A stretch of 38,375 bases of DNA from CBDCMJ01 sp965218875 (GTDB lineage: Bacteria > Chloroflexota > Dehalococcoidia > Lucifugimonadales > UBA3495): the NCBI GenBank assembly GCA_965218875.1, contig CBDCMJ010000003.1:1-38375 (forward strand). The letters are read 5' to 3'. The notes beneath the pieces are model-generated. The model ran no database searches. It saw nothing but the letters and a program-made list of their open reading frames with translations, and was not told the DNA's origin. Positions 23,906 through 31,161 of this stretch are shown here, piece after piece (position 1 is the first letter of the stretch; each line of letters opens with the position of its first letter). The translations under genes were made by a program, and so were the position numbers.

Positions 23906-24341
23906 ATGTCCAACGAGAACGGCAACGGCAACCACAACGGCAGCGGCAGCAACAACGGCAACGGGCACCACGCCACCGACACCATCCCCGGCCACGACCT
24001 CCTCTGGGACAGCCTCCCCGCCAGCGTCACCGAGAAGCTGGCCCAGCCCCTGGACGCCAGCCTGGTCTCCCAGCGCAAGGGCCGGGGCAACCGGAGCTTC
24101 AGCTACGTCGAGGGCCGCACGGTCATCGACCAGGCCAACCGCATCTTCGGGTTCGGCGGCTGGGGCCACGAGGTGGTGGGCGACGTGACCCTTAGAGAAC
24201 TGGACCAGGTGAACACGCAGACCGGCGAGGTCAAGCGCATCCGGGCCTACTCCGCCACGGTCAAGGTCACCGTCCCCGGCGCCCCTGCCCGCACCGACGT
24301 GGGCTTCCAGCCGGTCTCCGACGAGACCGCCGAGGGGCATG
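23906..24341 (+). CDS. Rad52-type single-strand annealing protein, exon 1
   Basis: Exon 1 and exon 2 (26770-27107) join to a 257-residue protein. After a low-complexity Asn/Gly start, SLVSQRKGRGNRSFSYVEGR, VIDQANRIFGFGGWGHEVVG and AYSATVKVTVPG are the conserved Rad52/Rad22 core. Such proteins anneal complementary single strands in recombination. The frame is broken by a group II intron after 24341. Joining the exons gives AEGHETAFKGAVTDALKRSL, which is the conserved end of the Rad52 motif. Without splicing the protein would end at 24364 as EGHGAPRHAA and lose its annealing helix. ATG at 23906 follows AAGGAG. The gap 23738-23905 shows nothing. It is part of a recombination set with SSB, the Cas4/RecB-like nuclease and the helicase. 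Confidence 0.88.
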
Positions 24342-24850
24342 GTGCGCCGCGTCACGCGGCATAGGATACCCGACTCAATCGGGAGGAACTCGGAGGAAGT
24401 TCCTGGGTCAACCGACCTACCTTGAGGCGAAAGCCGAGGGGGAAAACAGCATGTCGGTAAAGCGGCTACGGTCCGAAAGCGTTGTAGGGCCGGTTCCGCA
24501 AGACCCGCGCGATACGGTGAAGGCTGGATTGCTTGAACCCCAGTCCCCAGGTGGTGAAACTCGGCACCCGCCGGTAGAACGCTTGCAACCCGGCGCCGCC
24601 CATTGCATTGGCTTTTCGTGTCAGTCAATGCACCTCCGATGGGCGGACGATGACCTATGCGGTCAATTCAAGGGGGCGAACGGGGCACCTAAGTCGCGCT
24701 AGAACGTCCTATGTTGATGGAACGCGGGATCGCCTACGGGGGGAGACCCCTATGGCGACGGAGCCTCCGTAGTAGTCCGAGCCGGGGAAAGCCCGGTACA
24801 CGGCGAAGGGAGGCAGGTGTCTTCGAAACTCAGAAAGGAAGGTGCGCGAG

Positions 24851-26662
24851 ATGCGCAACGCCACAACCGTACTGGGAATCATTCGCGACCGAGGTACACG
24901 GGGTCTGCCCGTGAACGACCTCTACCGCCAACTCTGGAACCCGGACCTGTACCTCATGGCCTACGGGCGCATCGCCAGCAACGACGGCGCGCTCACTCCA
25001 GGCGCGACGCGGGAAACCGCAGATGGGATGAAACTGGAGGACATCAGCGCAATCATCGAGGCCCTCCGCTTCGAGCGCTACCGATGGACTCCGGCCCGCC
25101 GCGTATACATCCCGAAAGCCAACGGGAAGCGGCGGCCCCTGGGCCTGCCCACGTGGTCGGACAAGGTGCTGCAAGAAGTAATGCGCATCCTACTGGAAGC
25201 GTACTACGAACCGCAGTTCAGCGACCGGTCGCACGGTTTCCGGCCCAACCGCGGATGCCATACGGCACTCTCGGAAATCTCCTGTGTCTGGAGCGGCACC
25301 ACCTGGTTCATTGAAGGAGACATCTCGGGCTGCTTCGACAACATCGACCACTCGGTGTTGCTGGAAATAATGCGCGAGAAAATCCAGGATAACCGCTTCC
25401 TGCGGCTAGTTTCCAATCTCCTCCGGGCTGGCTACCTGGAGAACTGGAAGCTCAACGCCACCTACAGTGGCACCCCGCAGGGCGGTGTGGTGAGTCCCAT
25501 ACTCGCCAACATATACCTGGACCGGTTGGACAGGTTTGTGGAGGGAGTGCTCTTGCCCGCCTACAATCGTGGCAAGGGTCGGCGGCGGAACCCGGACTAT
25601 CAGAGGATTGCCCGCCAAGTCAGGCAGTTGCGGAACACTGGCCGTGCCAGGGAAGCGGCGGAAATCCGCCCCCTCCTGCGTTCGTTGCCCAGCCTCGACA
25701 CGCACGACCCAGCCTACCGCCGCCTCCGGTACATACGGTACGCCGACGATTTCCTGCTCGGATTCGCGGGGCCAAGGAACGAGGCTGAGGAAATCAAGAC
25801 CCGGATAGGGGAGTTCCTGCGCGATAGCCTCAAGCTGGAGCTTTCCGAGTCCAAGACCCTCATCACCCACGGCCGCACCGAAGCAGCACGGTTCCTCGGC
25901 TACGAGGTCACCATTCAGGGAAGCGACCACAAGCTCGACGCCCAAGGCCGTCGCACGGTCAATGGCATCATCGGGCTGCGCGTCCCTTCAGACGTAATCC
26001 GCGCCAAATGCGCTGCCTACACGCGCAACGGTAAACCCATTCACCGCGCGGAACGCCGCCACGATACCCTATTCAGCATCGTATCCCAATACCAGGCGGA
26101 GTTCCGGGGCATCGCCAACTACTACCGGCTGGCCCTCAACCGGTCCGCCCTCCGACGCCTCCGTTGGGTCATGGAAGTGTCCCTCGCGAAGACCCTGGCA
26201 GGGAAGCTGAAAATCAGCGTCCCCCAGGTGTTCAAGCGGTACAAGACCACGATCCAGACGGATAGGGGACCCCACAAGGTCCTCTTGGTGAAAGAGGAAC
26301 AACCGGGCCAAAAGCCACTGGTGACCTACTGGGGAGGTATATCCCTGGCGCGGGACCCACGGGCTACCTTGATTGACCAACCACCCCCACTCTTCAACGG
26401 TCGGACGGAACTCGTCCAGCGTCTGCTGGCCGACACCTGCGAGCTATGCGGCTCCACGGTGAAAGTCCAGGTACACCACATACGGGCGATGAAAGACCTG
26501 CGAAAGCAAGGCCGGGCCGAACGGCCCGCCTGGGTGGTGATGATGGCCCAACGGCGTCGCAAGACGCTGGTGGTCTGTGCTTCCTGCCACACGGACATCC
26601 ACGCCGGGCGTCCGCTGGAGCAGGGTGCAACCGCCAACCATGTACCCAAATGCGAAGAATAA
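24851..26662 (+). CDS. group II intron reverse transcriptase/maturase with HNH endonuclease (intron 1)
   Basis: The 603-residue intron-encoded protein helps its intron splice and move to DNA targets. The reverse transcriptase domain spans about 40-400, with RRVYIPKANGKRRPLGLPTW, SHGFRPNRGCHTALSEI, the GTPQGGVVSPILANIYLD block and the catalytic YADD at about 297-300. A maturase (X) domain follows, at about 410-500 (FRGIANYYRLALNRSAL). The C-terminal HNH nuclease at about 528-590 has CELCG, QVHHIRAMKD and VVCASCHTDIHAGR, with all expected Cys and His residues. ATG at 24851 follows GGAAGG and aligns with the start of the intron 2 protein; a GTG at 24842 is possible. Confidence 0.95.
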   Translation: MRNATTVLGIIRDRGTRGLPVNDLYRQLWNPDLYLMAYGRIASNDGALTPGATRETADGMKLEDISAIIEALRFERYRWTPARRVYIPKANGKRRPLGLPTWSDKVLQEVMRILLEAYYEPQFSDRSHGFRPNRGCHTALSEISCVWSGTTWFIEGDISGCFDNIDHSVLLEIMREKIQDNRFLRLVSNLLRAGYLENWKLNATYSGTPQGGVVSPILANIYLDRLDRFVEGVLLPAYNRGKGRRRNPDYQRIARQVRQLRNTGRAREAAEIRPLLRSLPSLDTHDPAYRRLRYIRYADDFLLGFAGPRNEAEEIKTRIGEFLRDSLKLELSESKTLITHGRTEAARFLGYEVTIQGSDHKLDAQGRRTVNGIIGLRVPSDVIRAKCAAYTRNGKPIHRAERRHDTLFSIVSQYQAEFRGIANYYRLALNRSALRRLRWVMEVSLAKTLAGKLKISVPQVFKRYKTTIQTDRGPHKVLLVKEEQPGQKPLVTYWGGISLARDPRATLIDQPPPLFNGRTELVQRLLADTCELCGSTVKVQVHHIRAMKDLRKQGRAERPAWVVMMAQRRRKTLVVCASCHTDIHAGRPLEQGATANHVPKCEE

Positions 26663-26672
26663 AGACACTGGA

Positions 26673-26706
26673 GAGCCGGATGCGGTGAAAGCCGCACGTC
26701 CGGTTC
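26673..26706 (+). ncRNA. group II intron 1 domain V
   Basis: The 34-nt hairpin starts GAGCCGGATGCGG, has a GAAA loop, and ends CGTCCGGTTC. This is the catalytic domain V of group II introns. Domain VI and the 3' end follow to 26769. Confidence 0.9.
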
Positions 26707-26769
26707 GGTAGGGGGCCGACGGAAAAGTGTTCCGGACAACCGGAGTAACTCGCCGGCGGCCTACCTTAC

Positions 26770-27107
26770 AGACGGCGTTCAAGGGCGCGGTCACCGACGC
26801 TCTCAAGCGGTCGCTGCGCACCTTCGGCGCTCAATTCGGCAACGCGCTCTACGGCGACGTGGCAGGCCAGCCCGGCGGCGGCGCCGGCGACACCCTGGCC
26901 CCGGCCCTGCGCAAGACGCTGCTGGACCTGGGGGTCAGCCAGGGCTTCGACGAGGAGCGGGTGCGGCAGGCGGTGCGGGGCCAGACCGGCAGGGACCTGG
27001 ACGAACTGCCCGCCTCGGAACTGACGCCCCTGGTGGAGCGGGCCGCCCGCAAGGTGCAGCAGCGGCAGGATGGCGAGGCGAGTCAGAACAGCGGCGCCGA
27101 GCAGTAG
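26770..27107 (+). CDS. Rad52-type single-strand annealing protein, exon 2
   Basis: The first two bases complete the Glu codon begun at 24341, giving HETAFKGAVTDALKRSLRTF and FGAQFGNALYGDVAG, the end of the Rad52 core. The rest (about 70 residues) is a helical C-terminal region (LRKTLLDLGVSQGFDEERVR, ELTPLVERAARKVQQ) of unknown role, ending at a TAG at 27105-27107. The first of the repeated intergenic hairpins follows. Confidence 0.88.
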
Positions 27108-27139
27108 ACCTTCCGGCTAACTGGCAACCAACCAGGCAA

Positions 27140-27172
27140 CGGGGCCGTTCCCTGACAACCGGGGCGGCCCCG
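27140..27172 (+). terminator. intergenic hairpin, family copy 1
   Basis: CGGGGCCG (27140-27147) pairs with CGGCCCCG (27165-27172), followed by CTTCTCAT. It lies 42 bp before the DUF7007 start. The 3' flank is a weak pyrimidine run, so it may be a weak terminator, an attenuator or a processing site. Confidence 0.6.
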
Positions 27173-27213
27173 CTTCTCATCTACCGGACCAAACAACACA
27201 AGGAGGAAACGAC

Positions 27214-27534
27214 ATGACCGGAACCAGAATGCACACCCCCTGGGGCTACCCCCAGGACATCGAGGAACTGACCGAAGGGGTCTGGCGGGTCTCCACCGCC
27301 GGCCACGGCGGCCTGAAGCTCAGCCGGGAGCGGTGGGAGGAACTCCCCGACCTGGTTAGGGACTCCTTCCTTACCCCAACCTACGCCGAGGAAGACTGCG
27401 AGGAACCCATAGCCAGGACGTTGCTGGGGATCGGTGACGACCGGGATAGGGAGTTCGCCCTCAGGGTGGCGGGCTATTTCGACCGCTACGCCCCGGCGCT
27501 GCCCTACCTGCGAGAAAAGGGAGGTGCGAAATGA
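27214..27534 (+). CDS. DUF7007-like protein
   Basis: The 106-residue protein has TPWGYPQDIEELTEGVWRVS, STAGHGGLKLSRERWEELPD and TYAEEDCEEPIARTLLG, matching the pattern of the DUF7007 proteins common on mobile elements (TPWG, TAGHGG-KLS, EED). Its function is unknown. ATG at 27214 follows AAGGAGGAA. It overlaps the TSCPD gene by four bases (ATGA), which suggests the two are translated together. Confidence 0.75.
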   Translation: MTGTRMHTPWGYPQDIEELTEGVWRVSTAGHGGLKLSRERWEELPDLVRDSFLTPTYAEEDCEEPIARTLLGIGDDRDREFALRVAGYFDRYAPALPYLREKGGAK

Positions 27535-27932
27535 CCAACACTACGACCCGCCCCAGGCCCCGCAGCCTGCCCAGCGTCACGACCAAGCTGGCAACGGAAT
27601 TGGGCAACCTCTACGTCACCATCTGCCTGGACGAGGAAGGAAACCCCTTCGAGGTGTTCGGGTCTCTCGGCAAGGCCGGCAGCCTCCAGCACGGGGTCAC
27701 CGAGCTGGCCTGCCGGTTGGTGTCCCTGCACCTGCGGCGCGGTACGCCGCTGGACGAAATCGTGGACCAGTGCCAGGGCATCAGCGAAATGCAGCCCTGG
27801 CCCAACGTGATGGAGGACGGCAGCACGGTCTACGTGCGCGGCCTCGGCGACGGTATCGCCCTCATCCTGCGGGGCCGCCTGGCGGCCCAGGTTGAGGTGG
27901 AAGCGGAAGAACTCAGGCTGGCCGCCGACTGA
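27531..27932 (+). CDS. orphan TSCPD-type domain protein (ribonucleotide reductase C-terminal-like)
   Basis: The 133-residue protein carries LGNLYVTICLDEEGNPFEVF, GSLGKAGSLQHGVTELACRL and EIVDQCQGISEMQ. This is the TSCPD-type domain normally found at the C-terminus of B12-dependent ribonucleotide reductases (NrdJ). Here it stands alone, with no catalytic subunit nearby, and most of the cysteines that give the domain its name are missing (one Cys at C74, one at C90). It may bind nucleotides or a host reductase; that is a guess. It overlaps the DUF7007 gene upstream. Downstream lie the dispersed palindrome (27945-27971) and a hairpin. Confidence 0.7.
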   Translation: MTNTTTRPRPRSLPSVTTKLATELGNLYVTICLDEEGNPFEVFGSLGKAGSLQHGVTELACRLVSLHLRRGTPLDEIVDQCQGISEMQPWPNVMEDGSTVYVRGLGDGIALILRGRLAAQVEVEAEELRLAAD

Positions 27933-27944
27933 AAGAACTGTACT

Positions 27945-27971
27945 GACCCCGTATCGAGTACGGGGCAGGCT
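27945..27971 (+). repeat. dispersed palindromic repeat, intergenic copy
   Basis: The 27 bp are identical to 22682-22708 and include CCCCGTATCGAGTACGGGG. This copy lies between the TSCPD gene and the next hairpin. Confidence 0.75.
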
Positions 27972-27987
27972 CTGACCGACAGGCACA

Positions 27988-28017
27988 CGGGGCCGTCTCT
28001 TACGGGGAGCGGCCCCG
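27988..28017 (+). terminator. intergenic hairpin, family copy 2
   Basis: CGGGGCCG (27988-27995) pairs with CGGCCCCG (28010-28017), then CTCTCGTTT. It lies 42 bp before the nuclease start. Confidence 0.6.
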
Positions 28018-28059
28018 CTCTCGTTTACCCAACACAGACATGACGGAGGAAGGACAACC

Positions 28060-29118
28060 ATGACGACGACCATTGACAGCAAGACGGACGTCTACTCGCG
28101 GCCCAACGCCCGCTTCGGCGACGACGGGACCCTGGAGATCCGGGCCTCGGCGGCGGGCAACTGCCGCCGCGCCCTCTGGTACGAGGCCAACGAGTACCCG
28201 GCCACCAACGCGCGTACCGAGGAGTCCCTGACCGTCCTGGAGGCGGGCAACGCCCTGGAGCCGGTGGTGCTCAAGGCCATGCGGCGGGCCGGTTGGGACA
28301 TCACCCCTACCGACCGGGACAACCCTGAAATGATGTCCCTGCGCCTCGGCCCCGCCCTGGTGGTCACGGGCCACGTGGACGCCACCGGAATCGTCCCCAT
28401 CTTCGGTGACGAACCCAGCGTCATCGAGATCAAGACCCGGGGGCCGGAAGCCTACAAGCGGTGGTGGAAGTTGGGGGCGGAGCGCAGCCACCCGGAGTCG
28501 GTGGCCCAGGCCGCCTTCTACTCCTACGGGACCTTCGGGGAGGCGCGGGACGTGGTGATCGCCACGATGGACACCGGCAGTCGCCAGTGGGACTTCGAGG
28601 TGATTCCGGCGGAGCGGGTCGCCACAGCTTTCCACCGGGCCTGCGAGCGGCTGGGTGCCATCGGCGCCCACCACCTGCTGCACGGGCGGGACTCTCAGGC
28701 CCTGCCGGAGCGGGACTTCACCGCCGACGACTGGCAGTGCCAGCGCTGCCCCTTCCTGAACACCTGCCTGCCGGGGTCAGCGGCGCCTGAACCCGAACCC
28801 GATGGAGGGGAAGAGAACGCCGAGCCGGTGAACGACGAAGAGGCGCAGGCGGCGCTCCGGGAGTACGAGAACGCCCAGGAGATGCTGAAGGCGATTGAAG
28901 AGGACAAGCAGTGGGCCTTGGGGATGCTGCGGACCTGGCTCAAGCAGCAGGGCAAGGACAAGGCCCGGTTGGAGGGGAGGGAGAAGACCCGAACCGTGGG
29001 GATGGTGAAGTCCACCCGCTACAACGTCGATCACAAGAGGCTGAACGCCCTGCTGGAGCCGGAGACCAGGGCGGGCATCGTCACCGAGAACGTCTCCGAG
29101 TACCTGCGGGTCAGCTAG
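28060..29118 (+). CDS. Cas4/RecB-like PD-(D/E)XK nuclease
   Basis: The 352-residue protein shows the PD-(D/E)XK nuclease motifs: GHVDATG (acidic residue), SVIEIKTRGPEAYKRW (E-x-K), then VAQAAFYSYGTFG (Q-x-x-x-Y). Cysteines at about 37 (GNCRRALWYE) and in QCQRCPFLNTC (about 227-237) could hold an iron-sulfur cluster as in Cas4/AddB nucleases. The C-terminal third (about 250-352) is a long charged helix and resembles the tail of phage YqaJ/Cas4-type exonucleases. Together with Rad52 and SSB it suggests an exonuclease plus annealing system like lambda Red. ATG at 28060 follows GGAGGAAGG. No CRISPR array or other cas gene is present. Confidence 0.8.
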   Translation: MTTTIDSKTDVYSRPNARFGDDGTLEIRASAAGNCRRALWYEANEYPATNARTEESLTVLEAGNALEPVVLKAMRRAGWDITPTDRDNPEMMSLRLGPALVVTGHVDATGIVPIFGDEPSVIEIKTRGPEAYKRWWKLGAERSHPESVAQAAFYSYGTFGEARDVVIATMDTGSRQWDFEVIPAERVATAFHRACERLGAIGAHHLLHGRDSQALPERDFTADDWQCQRCPFLNTCLPGSAAPEPEPDGGEENAEPVNDEEAQAALREYENAQEMLKAIEEDKQWALGMLRTWLKQQGKDKARLEGREKTRTVGMVKSTRYNVDHKRLNALLEPETRAGIVTENVSEYLRVS

Positions 29119-29150
29119 ACGCACCTTGACGCACCGAAGCGGAGCGCCAA

Positions 29151-29186
29151 CGGGGCCGCTCGTTCCCACGGAGATTGTCGGCCCCG
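29151..29186 (+). terminator. intergenic hairpin, family copy 3
   Basis: CGGGGCCG (29151-29158) pairs with CGGCCCCG (29179-29186). No T-run follows, so it is poor as a terminator. It lies 52 bp before ssb. Confidence 0.5.
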
Positions 29187-29238
29187 CAATCCATATGGGC
29201 AACCATCAATCACAACCTAACGTAACGGAGGAACCATC

Positions 29239-29730
29239 ATGGCGAAGAGCATCAACAAGGTAGAACTCCTGGGCCGGGTCGGAAGCGACCCGGAGATGAA
29301 GTACACGGCGTCGGGTATCGCCGTCACCCAGCTGCGCCTGGCCACCGACCGGGTGCGCAAGGGCGGCGAGTCCGAGACCGACTGGCACCAGATCGTGGTG
29401 TGGGACAAGCTCGCCGAAGCCTGCGCCAACTACGTGGAGAAGGGCCAGCGGCTCTACGTCGCGGGCCGCTTGGCGCAGAACTCCTGGACCGGCGACGACG
29501 GGCAGCGGCGCTACCGAACCGAGATTCACGCCCAGGAGGTGGTGTTCCTGGACTCCGCCCGCAACGGCGGCGGCGGCAACCACACGGGCAACGGCTCTGC
29601 CAACGGGGTCAACGCCGCCGCCAACCACCAGGCCAACGCCGCCGCCAACCACCAGGCCAACGCCGGAAACGCCAACGGATTCAACGCTGGCGGCGGTTAC
29701 CAGCCCGGCGACGAGGACTCTCCCTTCTAA
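29239..29730 (+). CDS. ssb: single-stranded DNA-binding protein
   Basis: The 163-residue protein begins NKVELLGRVGSDPEMKYTAS, then LRLATDRVRKGGESETDWHQ and IVVWDKLAEACANYVEKGQR, the OB-fold of bacterial SSB (about 1-108). The linker is Asn/Gly-rich and contains an exact tandem repeat of AANHQANA. The tip is DEDSPF, a variant of the DDIPF interaction peptide. It should coat single strands during transfer and recombination. ATG at 29239 follows GGAGGAA. It is probably an element-encoded copy; the chromosomal one would be elsewhere. Confidence 0.95.
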   Translation: MAKSINKVELLGRVGSDPEMKYTASGIAVTQLRLATDRVRKGGESETDWHQIVVWDKLAEACANYVEKGQRLYVAGRLAQNSWTGDDGQRRYRTEIHAQEVVFLDSARNGGGGNHTGNGSANGVNAAANHQANAAANHQANAGNANGFNAGGGYQPGDEDSPF

Positions 29731-29771
29731 CTGGACATCCGCACACCGGCGCCTTCCCCAAGGCGCAACCA

Positions 29772-29804
29772 CGGGGCCGTTCCCTCACAGCAGGGGCGGC
29801 CCCG
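29772..29804 (+). terminator. intergenic hairpin, family copy 4
   Basis: CGGGGCCG (29772-29779) pairs with CGGCCCCG (29797-29804), then CTCCCGTTT. It lies 36 bp before the RadC-like gene. Confidence 0.6.
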
Positions 29805-29839
29805 CTCCCGTTTCCAGACTAATCGCCAAGGAGTGAACC

Positions 29840-30400
29840 ATGCCCAGGAAGAAGCAAGCCAAGCAAGAGGAAATGCTCCTGTCCATCCCCGAACCCGCCG
29901 CTCCCGCCACGCCGGAGGGCCACGCCGTGCTGGAGGCCCTGCGCTCCAACCTGGCCCTGCTGGGGGAACTGGCGGCCCGCTACGAGGTCGCCTTCCAGCC
30001 GGAACGCCCCGCCGAGATGCCCACCATCAACTGCCCGCAGGACGTTCACAACCTGCTGGGGCCGGAGATGTCCGCCCTGGCCCAGGAGCAGCTGCGGGTG
30101 CTGCTGCTCAACACCCGCAACCAGGTGCGGGGGCAGCGGGTGGTCTACATGGGCAACGTCAACTCGTCGGTGATTCGCCCCGCCGAGGTGCTGCGCGCCG
30201 CCGTAATCGAGTCCGCCCCCAGCATCATCATCAGCCACAATCACCCCTCGGGCGACCCAACCCCCAGCCCCGAGGACGTGAGCATCACCCGCGAGCTGGT
30301 CCAGGCGGGCAAGCTCCTCGGCATCGACCTGCTGGACCACGTGGTCATAGGCGGCGACCGCTTCGTCAGCCTCAAGGAAAGGAAGCTGATGGACGACTAG
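29840..30400 (+). CDS. RadC-like JAB-domain protein
   Basis: The 186-residue protein has the JAB/MPN core of RadC (about 70-186): LRVLLLNTRNQVRGQRVVYM, GNVNSSVIRPAEVLRAAVIE, then the metal-binding ISHNHPSGDPTPSPEDVSIT (H-x-H with a later Asp) and LLGIDLLDHVVIGGDRFVSL. It lacks the helix-hairpin-helix N-terminus of chromosomal RadC, and its first 60 residues are not recognised. Such short RadC-like proteins are common on ICEs and plasmids; whether they act as peptidases or in repair is unsettled. ATG at 29840 follows AAGGAG. Confidence 0.9.
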   Translation: MPRKKQAKQEEMLLSIPEPAAPATPEGHAVLEALRSNLALLGELAARYEVAFQPERPAEMPTINCPQDVHNLLGPEMSALAQEQLRVLLLNTRNQVRGQRVVYMGNVNSSVIRPAEVLRAAVIESAPSIIISHNHPSGDPTPSPEDVSITRELVQAGKLLGIDLLDHVVIGGDRFVSLKERKLMDD

Positions 30401-30441
30401 CCCCAAGCCCACCGAGACCGGCGCAACTCCGCCGGTCCAAA

Positions 30442-30463
30442 CGCGGGGACTCCCTTCCCCGCG
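30442..30463 (+). terminator. intergenic hairpin, related copy 5
   Basis: CGCGGGG (30442-30448) pairs with CCCCGCG (30457-30463), then CTCTTCCC. Its stem differs from copies 1-4 but it holds the same position, 36 bp before the next gene's start. Confidence 0.5.
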
Positions 30464-30498
30464 CTCTTCCCGACATCCACAACTCAAGGAGGCAACCC

Positions 30499-31161
30499 AT
30501 GATTCCCACGGAACCCGCCCTCGACCCCGAGGGCCTGTACACCATCTCGGCGGGCGGCTATTCCGCCACCGCCGACGCCTTCGCCCGGGACCCGGACACT
30601 GGCGGCGGCCTCTGGTTCCTCTCCATGGTGGGGCCCCAGACCGCCCTCAAGGCCATCTGGGCCTCCCTGCTCAAGCAGCCCCCGGACACCGCCCACCTGA
30701 TCAAGGGCGTGGAGGGCATGGCCCTCTCCGGCGGATACCAGCAGTGCCAGGTCCCGTATCACACCGTCGGCACCTGGACCACCCGCATCGTGCGGCTGCC
30801 CGTAAGCCGGGGCTGGCACGCCCTCGTTTACACCCGGCTGGCGGAGTTCAGCTTCGAGCGGGACGACTTCCTGCTGCTTGGCCCAAGACCAGGCCGACGC
30901 GCCGGGGCTGCACCACCGCTTCCTGGACCGGCGCGGCCCCCTGCCCCTGCACCGCTCCTGGCGGGACTGGCTCTGGCGAAGCGGGGTTTGGACACCGGGG
31001 AGACCGTCCCCCTGGAGTCCGCCGGGCTCCTGGCCTACACCTGCAACCCCAGGGGCGAGGAACTGAAGGCCGACCTGTCGGCGGCGGTGGCGGCGGGGAC
31101 GCTGACCCTCAATGAACCGGAACCCGAAACCGATGAAACGGAGGAAGACAACGATGGATAG
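30499..31161 (+). CDS. hypothetical protein with a compensated double frameshift
   Basis: The 220-residue frame begins LDPEGLYTISAGGYSATADA, LIKGVEGMALSGGYQQCQVP and VSRGWHALVYTRLAEFSFER. From about 30885 to 30990 it turns into Pro/Ala/Arg-rich text (PRPGRRAGAAPPLPGPARPP), while the +1-shifted frame reads AQDQADAPGLHHRFLDRRGP and LPLHRSWRDWLWRSG, a normal-looking protein. The first frame then resumes with GETVPLESAGLLAYTCNPRG. Two opposite indels, or two base errors, best explain this. The family is not recognised, though similar proteins accompany DUF6094-like methyltransferases on other elements as far as I recall. ATG at 30499 follows AAGGAGG. It overlaps the next gene by eight bases. Confidence 0.65.
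   Translation: MIPTEPALDPEGLYTISAGGYSATADAFARDPDTGGGLWFLSMVGPQTALKAIWASLLKQPPDTAHLIKGVEGMALSGGYQQCQVPYHTVGTWTTRIVRLPVSRGWHALVYTRLAEFSFERDDFLLLGPRPGRRAGAAPPLPGPARPPAPAPLLAGLALAKRGLDTGETVPLESAGLLAYTCNPRGEELKADLSAAVAAGTLTLNEPEPETDETEEDNDG

Larger units (their letters stand above)
24342..26769 (+). mobile_element. group II intron 1, in the Rad52-type gene
   Basis: The 2428-nt intron begins GTGCG, the group II 5' consensus, and ends CCTACCTTAC. Domains I-III occupy about 24342-24850, domain IV holds the reverse transcriptase gene, and domains V and VI lie at 26673-26769. EBS2 CTCGGC (24560-24565) pairs perfectly with IBS2 GCCGAG (24329-24334). EBS1 CGTGTC (24617-24622) pairs with IBS1 GGCATG (24336-24341) using two G-U pairs. 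Exact removal restores the Rad52 frame. It is closely related to intron 2 at 33244-36068. Confidence 0.93.

Noticed and set aside
28060..29118. Cas4-like nuclease as sign of a CRISPR system
   Set aside because: No repeat-spacer array and no other cas gene occur in the window. It fits an exonuclease paired with Rad52 and SSB.
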